In this document: positions 17,781 to 26,734 of the stretch, piece by piece
How positions within the stretch are numbered: the stretch's first letter is position 1
Layout: each line of letters opens with the position of its first letter
NCBI RefSeq assembly: GCF_018215265.2
Contig: NZ_CP136562.1
Location: 2,542,001 to 2,606,000 of the forward strand
Origin: Paenarthrobacter sp. GOM3
GTDB taxonomy: Bacteria; Actinomycetota; Actinomycetes; Actinomycetales; Micrococcaceae
Direction: 5' to 3'
Length of the DNA stretch: 64,000 bases
Notes under the pieces: model-generated
Told to the model about the DNA's origin: nothing
The model's input: only the letters and a program-made list of their open reading frames with translations
Databases searched by the model: none
Translations under genes and position numbers: made by a program

Positions 17781-17804
17781 TGTCAAAACCCGCGGGCGTT
17801 GACA
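17781..17804. promoter_or_regulatory. 24-bp dyad in the RNase E/G upstream region
   Basis: TGTCAA (17781-17786) and TTGACA (17799-17804) are inverted copies around a central CCCGCGGG palindrome (17789-17796). Only the two bases on each side between arm and centre break the symmetry. Each strand thus carries a consensus -35-like TTGACA, but no good -10 follows at 16-18 bp. It may be an operator. Confidence 0.5.
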
Positions 17805-18095
17805 GAAGTCGGTAGTTTGCCTTCCGGTTCGCACCATCATTGGGGTGCGGCAGCCCTGGAAAGCCGGCGGCCCTGTCCTGAAACCCGTTGTTCTGCTGCC
17901 ACAACCAGGTGCCGTCCATTGTCATGGCGGGCCTACCGAGGATCATGGGATCCGGGGCATGCCCAGCTCATACTGGCGGTCTTGGGAACAAGTCACCGGA
18001 CCGGACTCCGAATGTGGATCGGAAACCGGCCATGTTCATTCTCTCACACCCCCGCACCTTCGCGGGGTAAGCGGCTGTGTCGCCGAACTCCGCAA

Positions 18096-18132
18096 CAGGC
18101 TGGGCGCCTCGCCCAGCCTGCAGCGCTACAAT
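18096..18132 (+). promoter_or_regulatory. VKOR promoter with overlapping inverted repeat
   Basis: CAGGCTGGGCG (18096-18106) and CGCCCAGCCTG (18110-18120) are exact complements around CCT. A TACAAT -10 box follows at 18127-18132, which puts the -35 position in the middle of the repeat. The geometry suggests a repressor or activator site, or a hairpin for a transcript from upstream. Confidence 0.5.
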
Positions 18133-18190
18133 CCTCCCAAGAGCCCTTCCCGGCCCGCCGGGCAACATATCGAAAAGGATCAGATCCGCG

Positions 18191-18862
18191 ATGCCGAGCA
18201 CCGCCAGGGAAAACCTGGCCAAGAACGCCTCCACCCCGGTGGAAGAACAGTCCACCATGCGCGACGCACTGCCCAGGACCGTGCGGGACAAGCCCTTTGC
18301 GTGGCTCCTGCTGATCACCGGCGTTATTGGCTGGTTGGCCTCCGGGGCGTTGGTCCTGGAAAAGCTTGAAGTTCTGAAGGACCCCAACCATGTCACCGTC
18401 TGCGATGTAAATCCCTGGATTTCCTGCGGCAAGGTCATGGAAACTGCCCAGAGCTCGGTGTTTGGCTTCCCGAACATGTTCATCGGGATTGTCGCGTTCG
18501 CCGTCATTATCACCACCGCCATGGGCCTCCTTGCCGGTGCAAAGTTCTCCCGCTGGTACTGGTTGGGCCTGCAGGCCGGGGTGACCCTGGGTTTCGCGTT
18601 CGTCGTGTGGCTGTGGTCGCAGGCCCTCTACGTCATCAACGTCCTGTGCCCGTTCTGCATGGTGGTCTGGGCCGTCATGATTCCCCTGTTCGTCTGGGTG
18701 ACGATCCGAAACATCTCCACCGAGGTCATCAAAGCACCGCCGGCACTGGCCAAACTGCTGGGTGATTCCGGCTGGATCATCGTGGCGCTGCTGTATGTGG
18801 CCGTCGCCGCCACCATCTTCTTCGCGTTCCTCCACGTGTTCGCCGGGACGTCCGGCTACTAG
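18191..18862 (+). CDS. vitamin K epoxide reductase (VKOR) family membrane protein
   Basis: Bacterial VKOR re-oxidises DsbA-like proteins and passes electrons to menaquinone, driving disulfide formation outside the cell. The 223-residue protein has about five membrane helices, the loop pair Cys71 and Cys79 (TVCDVNPWISCGKVM) and the active-site pair Cys153-x-x-Cys156 (CPFC). It has no fused thioredoxin domain, so a separate DsbA partner is needed. The ATG at 18191 is chosen because AAGGAT precedes it and the conserved part begins soon after. A strong shared terminator separates it from ndk. Confidence 0.92.
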   Translation: MPSTARENLAKNASTPVEEQSTMRDALPRTVRDKPFAWLLLITGVIGWLASGALVLEKLEVLKDPNHVTVCDVNPWISCGKVMETAQSSVFGFPNMFIGIVAFAVIITTAMGLLAGAKFSRWYWLGLQAGVTLGFAFVVWLWSQALYVINVLCPFCMVVWAVMIPLFVWVTIRNISTEVIKAPPALAKLLGDSGWIIVALLYVAVAATIFFAFLHVFAGTSGY

Positions 18863-18883
18863 GGAAGCACGTGCAGACTCCCG

Positions 18884-18940
18884 CGAGATGACAGAAAAGG
18901 CCGATGTTCGACTCGAACATCGGCCTTTTCTGTCATCTCG
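18884..18940. terminator. bidirectional 28-bp-stem terminator between the VKOR gene and ndk
   Basis: The two arms (18884-18911 and 18913-18940) are exact reverse complements over 28 bp with one central base. They include AGAAAAGGCC and GGCCTTTTCT, giving a T-rich 3' side in both directions. The convergent genes end at 18862 and 18952. Confidence 0.88.
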
Positions 18941-18951
18941 GTGGGGCGTTT

Positions 18952-19371
18952 TTAGCCTTCGAACCAGATCTTGATCTCGCGCTCTGCGGAGTCAACGGAA
19001 TCCGAACCGTGGACCAGGTTCTGCTGGACGGCCAGGCCCCAGTCGCGGCCGAAGTCGCCACGGATGGTGCCCGGTGCCGCAGTGGTGGGGTCCGTTGTTC
19101 CAGCCAACGACCGGAAGCCTTCGATCACGCGGTGGCCTTCGAAGACCGCCGCGATGACCGGTCCGCTCAGCATGAACTCGACCAAGGGCTCATAGAACGG
19201 CTTGCCCACGTGTTCCTCGTAGTGCTGTTCCAGCAGCTCGCGGGTCGCGTTGACCTTCTTCAGCTCGGCCAGGGTGTAGCCCTTGGCTTCGATCCGGGCG
19301 AGGATGGTTCCGCCCAGGTTGCGGGCGACGCCGTCGGGCTTGACCAGGACGAGGGTCCGTTCAATGCTCAC
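18952..19371 (-). CDS. ndk: nucleoside diphosphate kinase
   Basis: Ndk transfers the gamma phosphate between nucleoside triphosphates and diphosphates through a phospho-His. The 139-residue protein shows ERTLVLVKPDGVARN at the start, FVEFMLSGPV, GTIRGDFG and the active-site NLVHGSDS with His near residue 118. GGAGCAACT precedes the GTG start. It is the last gene of the run ileS-folC-DUF4233-ndk, the order around folC-ndk common in actinobacteria. Confidence 0.97.
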   Translation of the reverse strand: MSIERTLVLVKPDGVARNLGGTILARIEAKGYTLAELKKVNATRELLEQHYEEHVGKPFYEPLVEFMLSGPVIAAVFEGHRVIEGFRSLAGTTDPTTAAPGTIRGDFGRDWGLAVQQNLVHGSDSVDSAEREIKIWFEG

Positions 19372-19416
19372 AGTTGCTCCAATGTGGTTGGTTGGTCGGT
19401 GGTTTTCCCAGCCAGT

Positions 19417-19869
19417 TTACGGGGTTTGGGTGCCTGCTTCGTCACCGTGGGCCGCGTCCCATTCCGCCTGCTCACGGTCCCGTAGCGCCACTTCGCGGTC
19501 AATGCGCATGCCAGCCCTGATCCCGTACCACCAGCAGATGGCAAACAGGATGCCGACAATGAACATGGTGGGTTCAGCGAAGCCCGTCAGGATCAGGACC
19601 AGTTGCAATGCCCAGCCGACGGCGATGCCCCAGGGTTTGGACAGCACTGCGCATGCCAGGACCAACACGACGCTCAACGCGATGCCTACGCCCAGGATGA
19701 TGCCGGGGTCCACTTCACCCCGCTTCAGCCCAAAGACAGCCAGGGTGCCGAAGAACGCCACGAAGGCCTCCAGCAGGAGCACGGTGGACGCGAACATCAC
19801 TTTAGTGGACCGACGCTTCTTGGGCATTCCCGGGCGCCATTCGCGCTGGGCCTTCGTCATCTTGGCCAT
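19417..19869 (-). CDS. DUF4233 membrane protein
   Basis: The 150-residue protein begins MAKMTKAQREWRPG with a basic segment (PKKRRSTK), then has about four membrane helices (around 28-48, 55-75, 79-95, 99-120) and ends in a charged cytoplasmic tail. Actinobacterial genomes commonly carry such a DUF4233 gene next to folC; its role is unknown. The start overlaps the end of folC closely (the folC TGA at 19872-19874), which implies coupling. Confidence 0.8.
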   Translation of the reverse strand: MAKMTKAQREWRPGMPKKRRSTKVMFASTVLLLEAFVAFFGTLAVFGLKRGEVDPGIILGVGIALSVVLVLACAVLSKPWGIAVGWALQLVLILTGFAEPTMFIVGILFAICWWYGIRAGMRIDREVALRDREQAEWDAAHGDEAGTQTP

Positions 19870-19871
19870 GC

Positions 19872-21233
19872 TCAGGCACCGGCCTTTCCAAGCAGGATGC
19901 GGGCCTCTGCAACCACCGTGATTGATCCGGTCACCAAAACGCCACCGGCGAGGTCGTCGTTGGATTCGGCACGCTCCACAGCCCATTCGAGGGCGTCGTC
20001 GAGCTTCTCCGCGATATGTACGTTGTCCTCACCAAAACCGAGGTCGACGGCGAGTTCGGCCAGTTCCGCTGCGGGAACGGCACGAGCCGAGTTGGACTGG
20101 GTGAAGCAGAATTCCTCGGCGAGCCCGCCAAGGGACTCTTTGAGGGTTTTCAGGATCTCCTCAGCGTCCTTCTCCCGCAGGACGCCGACCACCACTACCA
20201 ACTTGCTGAAACTGAAGGCTTCCTGGATCGCCTCGGCAGAGACACGGATTCCTTCCGGATTGTGGGCGGCGTCCACCACCACAGTGGGGGCAGTCCGCAC
20301 CACTTCAAGGCGGCCGGGCGAAGTCACCGTGCCAAAGGCTTCCTTCAGCACCTCGGCGTCGAGCTCCTTCTCTCCCCCGCCAAAGAATGCCTCCAAGGCA
20401 GCCACGGCCACCGCGGCGTTCTCTGCCTGGTGGGCGCCGTGCAACGGCAGCAGCAGGTCTTCGTAGCGTCCAGCGAGGCCCTGGATGGTCAGGACCTGGC
20501 CGCCGACGGCGACGCTGCGGGATTCCACACCGAACTCAACACCCTCGAAACGGAACGGAACGTCCACTTCGCGGGCCTTCTCCAGGAGGACCTGGGCAGC
20601 GTCAATGGGCTGGGCAGCGCTCACCAGGAAGCCACCCGGCTTGATGATGCCCGCCTTTTCGTAGGCGATGTCCTCCGTGGTGTCGCCCAGCAGGTCCGTG
20701 TGGTCAAGCGAAATCGGAGTGATCACCGAAACCTGTCCGTCGCCTACGTTGGTGGCATCGGTGATACCGCCCAGGCCAACTTCCATCACGGCAACATCAA
20801 CAGGCTGGTCGGCGAACACCGCGAAGCCCAGGATGGTCAGGCACTCAAAGTAGGTCAGGCGCGGCTCGTTGTCGGCAACAAGCTCGCTGTCCACGATTTC
20901 CAGGTAGGGGCGGATCTCGTCCCAGATACGGACGAACGTCGCATCCGGCACCGGCTCGCCGTCAATGCTGATGCGCTCAGTCACCTTGGACAGGTGCGGG
21001 CTGGTGTACCGGCCAGTGCTCAGCCCGTGGGCCCGCAGCCCGGCTTCGATCATGCGGGCCGTCGAGGTTTTTCCGTTGGTGCCCGTGATGTGGATGATCG
21101 GGTAAGCCTTGTTGGGCTCGCCCAGCACGTCCATGGCACGGAACAACGGCGCCAGGCGTGGTTCCATCTTGTTTTCCGGCGCCCGGCCCAGGAGTTCCGC
21201 GTAGACGCTTTCCACCGAGAATTCGTCAGTCAT
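19872..21233 (-). CDS. folC: bifunctional folylpolyglutamate synthase/dihydrofolate synthase
   Basis: FolC adds glutamate to dihydropteroate and to folates. The 453-residue protein has the Mur-ligase fold: P-loop ITGTNGKTSTARMI near 49-62, GRYTSPHL, the central GLGGITDATNV, and VVVDAAHNPEGI in the C-terminal domain. It starts two bases after the ileS stop codon (ileS TGA at 21236-21238), so it is translated from the ileS message and falls under the same T-box. Confidence 0.95.
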   Translation of the reverse strand: MTDEFSVESVYAELLGRAPENKMEPRLAPLFRAMDVLGEPNKAYPIIHITGTNGKTSTARMIEAGLRAHGLSTGRYTSPHLSKVTERISIDGEPVPDATFVRIWDEIRPYLEIVDSELVADNEPRLTYFECLTILGFAVFADQPVDVAVMEVGLGGITDATNVGDGQVSVITPISLDHTDLLGDTTEDIAYEKAGIIKPGGFLVSAAQPIDAAQVLLEKAREVDVPFRFEGVEFGVESRSVAVGGQVLTIQGLAGRYEDLLLPLHGAHQAENAAVAVAALEAFFGGGEKELDAEVLKEAFGTVTSPGRLEVVRTAPTVVVDAAHNPEGIRVSAEAIQEAFSFSKLVVVVGVLREKDAEEILKTLKESLGGLAEEFCFTQSNSARAVPAAELAELAVDLGFGEDNVHIAEKLDDALEWAVERAESNDDLAGGVLVTGSITVVAEARILLGKAGA

Positions 21234-21235
21234 GA

Positions 21236-24200
21236 TCAGGCCCCTGCCTTTGCTACGGTGACCTGCGGCTCGTCCACGCTGGCCAGCAGGACTTCGAGTT
21301 CCAACGTGAGAGTCTCGGTCTTGACCAACTCAGCATTGGCTTCCAGGGCGTCAACGACGTCCTGCGCGGCCTGCACGGAGGTGTGGATGCGGTCGCTGAC
21401 ATTCAGTCCAGCGTCCTTGCGTGCCTGCTGGATGGCCCGGACCATGTCGCGGGCCAATCCCTCGGCGGCAAGTTCCGGAGTGACCTCGGTGTTGAGGACC
21501 ACGAAACCGCCACCGGGCAGAACGGCAGCAGCGGCAGCACCGCCGTCGGCGGATTGGGCCACCACGGTTTCCAGGGTGTACTCGTGGGGCTCAAGCTCGA
21601 GGCCTCCAGCCACCACCACTCCATCGTTCACGGACCAGTCGCCGGACTTGGAGCCCTTGATGGCCTGCTGGACGTTCTTGCCCAGGCGCGGGCCGGCGGC
21701 ACGGGCGTTGACCACGAGCTTCTGTTCGATACCGAACTCTTCCGGCGAAGCAGAGGCAGCATCCATGAGGCGCACCGAACGCAGGTTCAGTTCATCCGCG
21801 ACGACGCCGGCAAAGCCTTCCAGCGCATCCGCGCCAGGTGCCACCACAGTCAGTTCCTGCAACGGCAGGCGGACGCGAAGGTTCGCGGCTTTGCGCAGGC
21901 TCGAACCCGTGGAACAGATCTGCTGGACACGGTCCATTGCTTCGACCAGTTCCGGGTTGGACGGGAACAACGCAGCGTCGGGCCAGTCAGCCAGGTGCAC
22001 CGAGCGTCCGCCTGTCAGTCCGCGCCAGATCTCCTCGGAGACAAGCGGAAGCAAGGAGGCGGAGACACGGCAGATCGCTTCGAGGGCCGTGTACAACGCG
22101 TCGAAGGCATCAACGTTCTCGTCGAAGAAGCGCTGGCGGCTGCGCCGGACGTACCAGTTGGTCAGCATGTCCAGGTAGCTGCGGAGTTCGTCGCAGGCAC
22201 CTGAGATGTCATAGCTGTCCAGGCTTTCCGTGACGTTGCGCACCAAGTCCCCCGTGTTGGCCATGAGGTACTGGTCCAGCGTGTCGGAGTAGCCGTCGTA
22301 ACGCAGCTTCGCGTCGTAACCAGCACCTCCGTTGGCGGCATTGGTGTAGAGCGTGAAGAAGCTGTAAACGTTCCACAGCGGCAGGATGACCTGACGCACG
22401 CCGTCACGGATGCCCTGCTCGGTGACGATCAGGTTGCCACCGCGGAGGATGGGGCTCGACATCAGGAACCAGCGCATCGCGTCGGAACCGTCGCGGTCCA
22501 GGACCTCGGACACGTCCGGGTAGTTGCGCAGGCTCTTGGACATCTTTTGCCCATCGGAACCCAACACGATGCCGTGGCTGATGACGTTGCGGAACGCCGG
22601 CCGGTCAAACAAAGCCGTTGACAAAATGTGGAGCATGTAGAACCAGCCACGGGTCTGGCCGATGTACTCCACGATGAAGTCTGCGGGGTTATGGGTGTCG
22701 AACCATTCCTCGTTCTGGAACGGGTAGTGTACCTGCCCGTAAGGCATCGAGCCGGAGTCGAACCACACGTCCAGGACATCCTCGACGCGGCGCATGGTGG
22801 ACTTGCCCGTGGGGTCGTCCGGGTTGGGCCGGGTCAGTTCATCGATGAACGGGCGGTGCAGGTCCACCTGTCCTTCGTTGTTGACCGGGAGCCGGCCAAA
22901 GTCCGCCTCAAGGTCGGCCAGCGAACCGTAAACGTCGGTGCGGGGGTACTCGGGATCATCCGACTGCCACACGGGGATGGGCGAACCCCAGTACCGGTTG
23001 CGGCTGATGGACCAGTCACGCGCGTTCTCCAGCCACTTGCCGAACTGGCCGTCCTTGACGTTGCCCGGGATCCAGTTGATCTCCTGGTTCAACTCGGACA
23101 TGCGGTCCTTGAACTTGGTGACTTCCACGTACCAGGAGGACACGGCGCGGTAGATCAGCGGGTTCCGGCAGCGCCAGCAGTGTGGGTAGCTGTGCTCGTA
23201 GCTGGCTTGCCGGACCAAGCGGCCGTCGGCCCGGAGGACCTGGGTGATCGGCTTGTTCGCATCAAAGACCTGGAGGCCGACGATGTCGGCAAGCCTGCCG
23301 TGGGCGAACAGCGGCAGGAATTTGGCACCTTCATCGACGGACAGGACCACCGGGATCCCGGCGTCCTCACAGACCTTCTGGTCATCTTCACCGTAGGCAG
23401 GTGCCTGGTGGACGATGCCGGTGCCGTCCGTGGTGGTGACGTAGTCCGCAACAAGGACCCGCCAGGCGTTTTGCGTGCCGTACTTTTCCGTGTCTGCGAA
23501 GTCATTCCACAGCGGTTCGTACTCGAGTCCTGCCAGCTCGGAGCCCGTGTAAGTGGACACGACGGCGGCCGTTGCGGCAGCAGCGTCGTCGTACCCCAGA
23601 TCCTTCGCATAGGACCCCACAAGATCAGCGGCGAGGAGGAAACTGCCGGATACCGGTGCCTCGGCGGAAGCAGCCTTCACGCCGCTGGGTCCAGCTGGCA
23701 AGACAGCGTAGGAGATGTCAGGCCCGACGGCGAGCGCTGCGTTGGTGGGCAGCGTCCAGGGCGTCGTGGTCCAGGCGAGTGCCTGTACGCCTTCGAGGTT
23801 CTTGGAAAGCGCGGAGCCGTTGGCCTTGATGGGGAACGTGACCGTGACTGTTTGGTCCTGGCGGTTCTTGTAGACGTCGTCGTCCATGCGGAGCTCATGG
23901 TTGGACAGCGGTGTCTCGTCTTTCCAGCAATACGGAAGGACGCGGTAGCCGTTGTAGGTCAGGCCCTTCTCGTGCAGCTGCTTGAAAGCCCAGAGGACCG
24001 ACTCCATGTACTCGACGTTGAGGGTCTTGTAGTCGTTCTCGAAGTCCACCCAGCGGGCCTGCCGGGTGACGTAGGCCTTCCACTCGTTGGCGTACTTCAT
24101 GACGGAGGCACGGCAGGCGTCGTTGAACTTGTCGATGCCCATTGCTTCGATTTGGGTCTTGTCCGTCATGCCCAGCTGCTTCATGGCTTCAAGCTCTGCG

Positions 24201-24520
24201 GGGAGCCCGTGGGTGTCCCAGCCGAAGCGGCGTTCCACGCGCTTGCCGCGCTGGGTCTGGTAGCGGCCTACCAGGTCCTTGGCGTAGCCCGTGAGCAGGT
24301 GGCCGTAGTGGGGCAGGCCGTTGGCGAAGGGAGGACCGTCGTAAAAGACGAACTCGTTGCTGCCATCCTTACCGGCATCGCGCTGGTCGATGCCGGCCTG
24401 GAAGGTGCCGTCTTCGTCCCAGTATTTGAGGATGCGCTCTTCGATCTCCGGGAACTTCACGGAAGCGGACACGCCGTGCGTGCCGGAAGAAGACGCTGAG
24501 GCCTTGGGGTAGTGGGTCAT
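21236..24520 (-). CDS. ileS: isoleucyl-tRNA synthetase
   Basis: The 1094-residue class I synthetase has the HIGH-type motif [11 protein letters not shown], an editing (CP1) domain, the KMSKS motif in [18 protein letters not shown], and an anticodon-binding C-terminal region. The length and the extended C-terminal domain without obvious zinc-binding cysteines fit the eukaryote-like IleS2 type common in actinobacteria, which tends to resist mupirocin; this assignment is inference. Expression is controlled by a T-box leader (24521-24752). AGGAT precedes the ATG. Confidence 0.95.
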   Translation of the reverse strand: MTHYPKASASSSGTHGVSASVKFPEIEERILKYWDEDGTFQAGIDQRDAGKDGSNEFVFYDGPPFANGLPHYGHLLTGYAKDLVGRYQTQRGKRVERRFGWDTHGLPAELEAMKQLGMTDKTQIEAMGIDKFNDACRASVMKYANEWKAYVTRQARWVDFENDYKTLNVEYMESVLWAFKQLHEKGLTYNGYRVLPYCWKDETPLSNHELRMDDDVYKNRQDQTVTVTFPIKANGSALSKNLEGVQALAWTTTPWTLPTNAALAVGPDISYAVLPAGPSGVKAASAEAPVSGSFLLAADLVGSYAKDLGYDDAAAATAAVVSTYTGSELAGLEYEPLWNDFADTEKYGTQNAWRVLVADYVTTTDGTGIVHQAPAYGEDDQKVCEDAGIPVVLSVDEGAKFLPLFAHGRLADIVGLQVFDANKPITQVLRADGRLVRQASYEHSYPHCWRCRNPLIYRAVSSWYVEVTKFKDRMSELNQEINWIPGNVKDGQFGKWLENARDWSISRNRYWGSPIPVWQSDDPEYPRTDVYGSLADLEADFGRLPVNNEGQVDLHRPFIDELTRPNPDDPTGKSTMRRVEDVLDVWFDSGSMPYGQVHYPFQNEEWFDTHNPADFIVEYIGQTRGWFYMLHILSTALFDRPAFRNVISHGIVLGSDGQKMSKSLRNYPDVSEVLDRDGSDAMRWFLMSSPILRGGNLIVTEQGIRDGVRQVILPLWNVYSFFTLYTNAANGGAGYDAKLRYDGYSDTLDQYLMANTGDLVRNVTESLDSYDISGACDELRSYLDMLTNWYVRRSRQRFFDENVDAFDALYTALEAICRVSASLLPLVSEEIWRGLTGGRSVHLADWPDAALFPSNPELVEAMDRVQQICSTGSSLRKAANLRVRLPLQELTVVAPGADALEGFAGVVADELNLRSVRLMDAASASPEEFGIEQKLVVNARAAGPRLGKNVQQAIKGSKSGDWSVNDGVVVAGGLELEPHEYTLETVVAQSADGGAAAAAVLPGGGFVVLNTEVTPELAAEGLARDMVRAIQQARKDAGLNVSDRIHTSVQAAQDVVDALEANAELVKTETLTLELEVLLASVDEPQVTVAKAGA

Positions 24521-24752
24521 CTCATATCCTGTGATAGCTGGTTGACTGTCAGGATGCGAGGACGGCTCCTGTGCCGCTTGTCAGCGACACGGGTACCGCG
24601 GTACCACCTCACTTACCGGAACACGGGGCTCCGGCCTCTCATTACTGCTGTGACGGGCTTACCCGTCCGGTTCTACTGGGCAGTGGCCGCCGTGTGGGCG
24701 GCCTGTGCTGTTCTTCCGGAAGCTCACCGGTGATGGCCGGGTCAAAGCTTGT
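24521..24752 (-). ncRNA. translational ileS T-box riboswitch with short Stem I
   Basis: On the minus strand the leader contains GGCCATCACCGG with the Ile specifier ATC (24732-24734), the AAGAACAG region, and the conserved T-box GAGGTGGTACCGCGG (about 24597-24610), whose TGGT (24603-24606) can pair with the ACCA end of uncharged tRNA-Ile. Near the start codon, CAGGAT (24526-24531, the ribosome binding site) can pair with ATCCTG (24550-24555), so the default structure hides translation initiation. A -10 box TAGACT at 24759-24764 puts the transcript start near 24752. Confidence 0.92.
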
Positions 24753-24835
24753 CCTCCAAGTCTAGCGGCAGCCGGGGTCCTTGCTCTACTTGGCAGTTCC
24801 TCCCCACTGATGGGCGGCCGCGCGTCGCGCGTGAA

Positions 24836-24841
24836 TAGACT
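24836..24841 (+). promoter_or_regulatory. -10 box for a leaderless transcript (EEP gene)
   Basis: TAGACT ends 7 bases before the ATG at 24849 and there is no ribosome binding site, the geometry of an actinobacterial leaderless promoter (TAnnnT). Confidence 0.6.
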
Positions 24842-24848
24842 CGGACCC

Positions 24849-25886
24849 ATGACGCATCCCGCTGCTGCCGTTCCGGATACCCGCCCCGCGCGACGACGAC
24901 GGCCTTCCCTTGCGTGGTCTGTGCTGGCATTGCTCCTGGTGCTTCCCGTAGCGGGACTGTCCATCTTCCGGGCTGTTCCCGTTGAGTGGCCTTTGCCGGT
25001 AGTCCAGCTGCTGTCCTTCACCCCGTGGATGGTGCCGCCGATGGTGCTGGCATTGCTCCTCGCCGTGCTGGGGCGCCGCCCCTGGGTGATGGTTACCACC
25101 ACGGTCCTGCTTGCCGCACAGTTGTTCTGGCTTTTTCCCTTTGACGCGGGCAAGGCGGAGCCTTTGTCGGCGGGGACACCTGCGGCCCAGGTCAAGGTCA
25201 TGAGCCTGAACTCCGAGTACGGCGAGGCGGACGCCGCTACGATCGTGTCGTTGGTCCGCGACAACGGTGTCCAGCTGTTGGCGGTCCAGGAGTTCACGCA
25301 AGGACTGGAGGACCGCCTGCGCTCCGAGGGCCTGGAGACGTTACTGCCCCAGCACCTCAGCAAACCCAATGACGACGCCTCGGGCGGAGCGGTGTATTCC
25401 GTGTTTCCTTTGGAGGCCGAGGGACAACTGCCTGACACTCCGTTCACCATGGACGTCACACGCGTCCTCGTGGCCGATCCCGCGTCGGGTTCCAAGGCCA
25501 CTTTGCAGGTGACCAACGTGCACACCCTTCCACCCGTGGATGAGCGCATAGCCCAATGGCGCAGCGACCTTGGGAAGATCGCGCGCCAGGCCGCCCGGCC
25601 CGGCAACCAGCTGCTCATGGGTGATTACAACTCAACCTATGACCATTCGGAGTTCCGGGCCGTGCTGGACTCCGGACCGAACGGACGCAAATTCGTCGAT
25701 GCAGGGACCGCCGCCGGTGCCCGGTTCTCCCCTACCTGGCCCATGGAAGGTCCGCCGCTGCCGGGGATCGTCCTTGACCACATGGTGACAACGCCCCGGA
25801 TCAGCAGCAGCAACTACTCGGTCAGCCAGGTTCCCGGCAGTGACCACGCAGCCATCATGGCCACGCTCAGCGTCCCTGCCGGCTAG
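24849..25886 (+). CDS. endonuclease/exonuclease/phosphatase (EEP) family membrane protein
   Basis: The 345-residue protein has three N-terminal membrane helices (about 23-43, 50-73, 79-95) and an outward EEP domain from about residue 115: VKVMSLNSEYG, LLAVQEFT (metal-binding Glu), LLMGDYNSTYDH (the D-x-N motif) and the final GSDHAAIMATL (catalytic His). This fits secreted or surface phosphodiesterases of nucleic acids or lipids; the substrate is unknown. An in-frame extension up to 24705 was rejected because it runs into the ileS leader and the leaderless promoter points to 24849. The stop overlaps that of the convergent SDR gene. Confidence 0.82.
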   Translation: MTHPAAAVPDTRPARRRRPSLAWSVLALLLVLPVAGLSIFRAVPVEWPLPVVQLLSFTPWMVPPMVLALLLAVLGRRPWVMVTTTVLLAAQLFWLFPFDAGKAEPLSAGTPAAQVKVMSLNSEYGEADAATIVSLVRDNGVQLLAVQEFTQGLEDRLRSEGLETLLPQHLSKPNDDASGGAVYSVFPLEAEGQLPDTPFTMDVTRVLVADPASGSKATLQVTNVHTLPPVDERIAQWRSDLGKIARQAARPGNQLLMGDYNSTYDHSEFRAVLDSGPNGRKFVDAGTAAGARFSPTWPMEGPPLPGIVLDHMVTTPRISSSNYSVSQVPGSDHAAIMATLSVPAG

Positions 25887-26662
25887 GCCTGCTTCCGGAC
25901 CAGCTTGTGGTTGGCGGCCTGGGCGACCGGGCGGACCACAATCTGGTCGAGGTTGATGTGGTGCGGCAGGGAAACGGCGTACTTCACGACGTCGGCCACG
26001 TCTGCGGCGGTCAGGGGCTTCTCGACACCCTCGTAGACCTTGGCGGCCGCGTCCTTGTCGCCCAAACGGTTGAGGGCGAATTCCTCCGTGTGCACAAGTC
26101 CTGGAGCTACCTCTATGACCCGGACGTTGTTGCCAACCTCTTCCAGGCGGAGGGCGTTGGTCATGGCATGCTGGGCAAACTTTGCTGCGTTATAGCCCGC
26201 GCCGCCTTCGTAGGCGGACAGTCCGGCTGTCGAGGTCAAGTTGAGGACGGTGCCTTCGCCGTTATCGCGCAGCATCGGCAGGAACGCCCGCGTGATTTTC
26301 ATGGTGCCCAGGACGTTGACCTGGTACATCCAGTCCCAGTCTTCGGTGTCGGCGTTCGCTATGAGGTCGGCGCCACGGGCACCACCGGCGATGTTGATGA
26401 GGGTGTCCGCACCTCCGCCTTCGGTGACGGCCGCGAGCAAGGCCGCAACGTCGTCGTCGACCGTGATGTCAGCCGGGAACGGCACTGCCCCGGTTTCGTC
26501 ACCCAAGGCACCAAGCCGGTCGGCCCTGCGCGCCACCGCGAAGACCTTCCAGCCGGTGGAAGCCAAAGCCCTCACGGTGGCCTCGCCAATGCCGGTGCTC
26601 GCCCCCGTAACGACGGCGGTTTTGTTCTGGACTGCGGGGGTCAGGTGTGCTGCCAAAGTCAT
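25883..26662 (-). CDS. short-chain dehydrogenase/reductase (YdfG-like)
   Basis: The 259-residue SDR has the cofactor motif [11 protein letters not shown] near 19-29, the NIAGGARGADL segment and the catalytic Ser/Tyr/Lys around LTSTAGLSAYEGGAGYNAAKFA. The Arg after the Rossmann strand (VARRADRLG) suggests NADP. The C-terminal INLDQIVVRPVAQAANH resembles YdfG-type serine/malonic semialdehyde reductases, but the substrate is not determined. Its TAG overlaps the opposite gene's TAG through the shared CTAG at 25883-25886. Confidence 0.85.
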   Translation of the reverse strand: MTLAAHLTPAVQNKTAVVTGASTGIGEATVRALASTGWKVFAVARRADRLGALGDETGAVPFPADITVDDDVAALLAAVTEGGGADTLINIAGGARGADLIANADTEDWDWMYQVNVLGTMKITRAFLPMLRDNGEGTVLNLTSTAGLSAYEGGAGYNAAKFAQHAMTNALRLEEVGNNVRVIEVAPGLVHTEEFALNRLGDKDAAAKVYEGVEKPLTAADVADVVKYAVSLPHHINLDQIVVRPVAQAANHKLVRKQA

Positions 26663-26668
26663 GGCACC

Positions 26669-26674
26669 ACCCTA
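26669..26674 (-). promoter_or_regulatory. -10 box for a leaderless transcript (SDR gene)
   Basis: On the minus strand TAGGGT ends 6 bases before the ATG at 26662, with no ribosome binding site between. Confidence 0.55.
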
Positions 26675-26734
26675 TCGGGCGTGCGGGGGCACCGGGCGGC
26701 GGGCTGTAACGCCAGGCCATGAAACAATTGGTCC

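Larger units (their letters stand above)
17721..18190. other. 470-bp divergent control region between the RNase E/G gene and the VKOR gene
   Basis: No gene is supported here. It contains a 24-bp dyad with outward TTGACA halves (17781-17804), an 11-bp perfect hairpin (18096-18120) and a TACAAT -10 box (18127-18132) for the VKOR gene. A small hairpin (CCCCGC...GCGGGG, about 18052-18066) also occurs. The remaining sequence shows nothing I can name. Confidence 0.55.

Noticed and set aside
16116..18314. A very long open frame on the plus strand opposite the RNase E/G gene.
   Set aside because: It mirrors the low-complexity, GC-rich codons of the real gene and shows no family features. The same holds for the long frames opposite ileS (22628-24499), valS (26921-28783), clpX (31023-32765) and folC (20016-22178).
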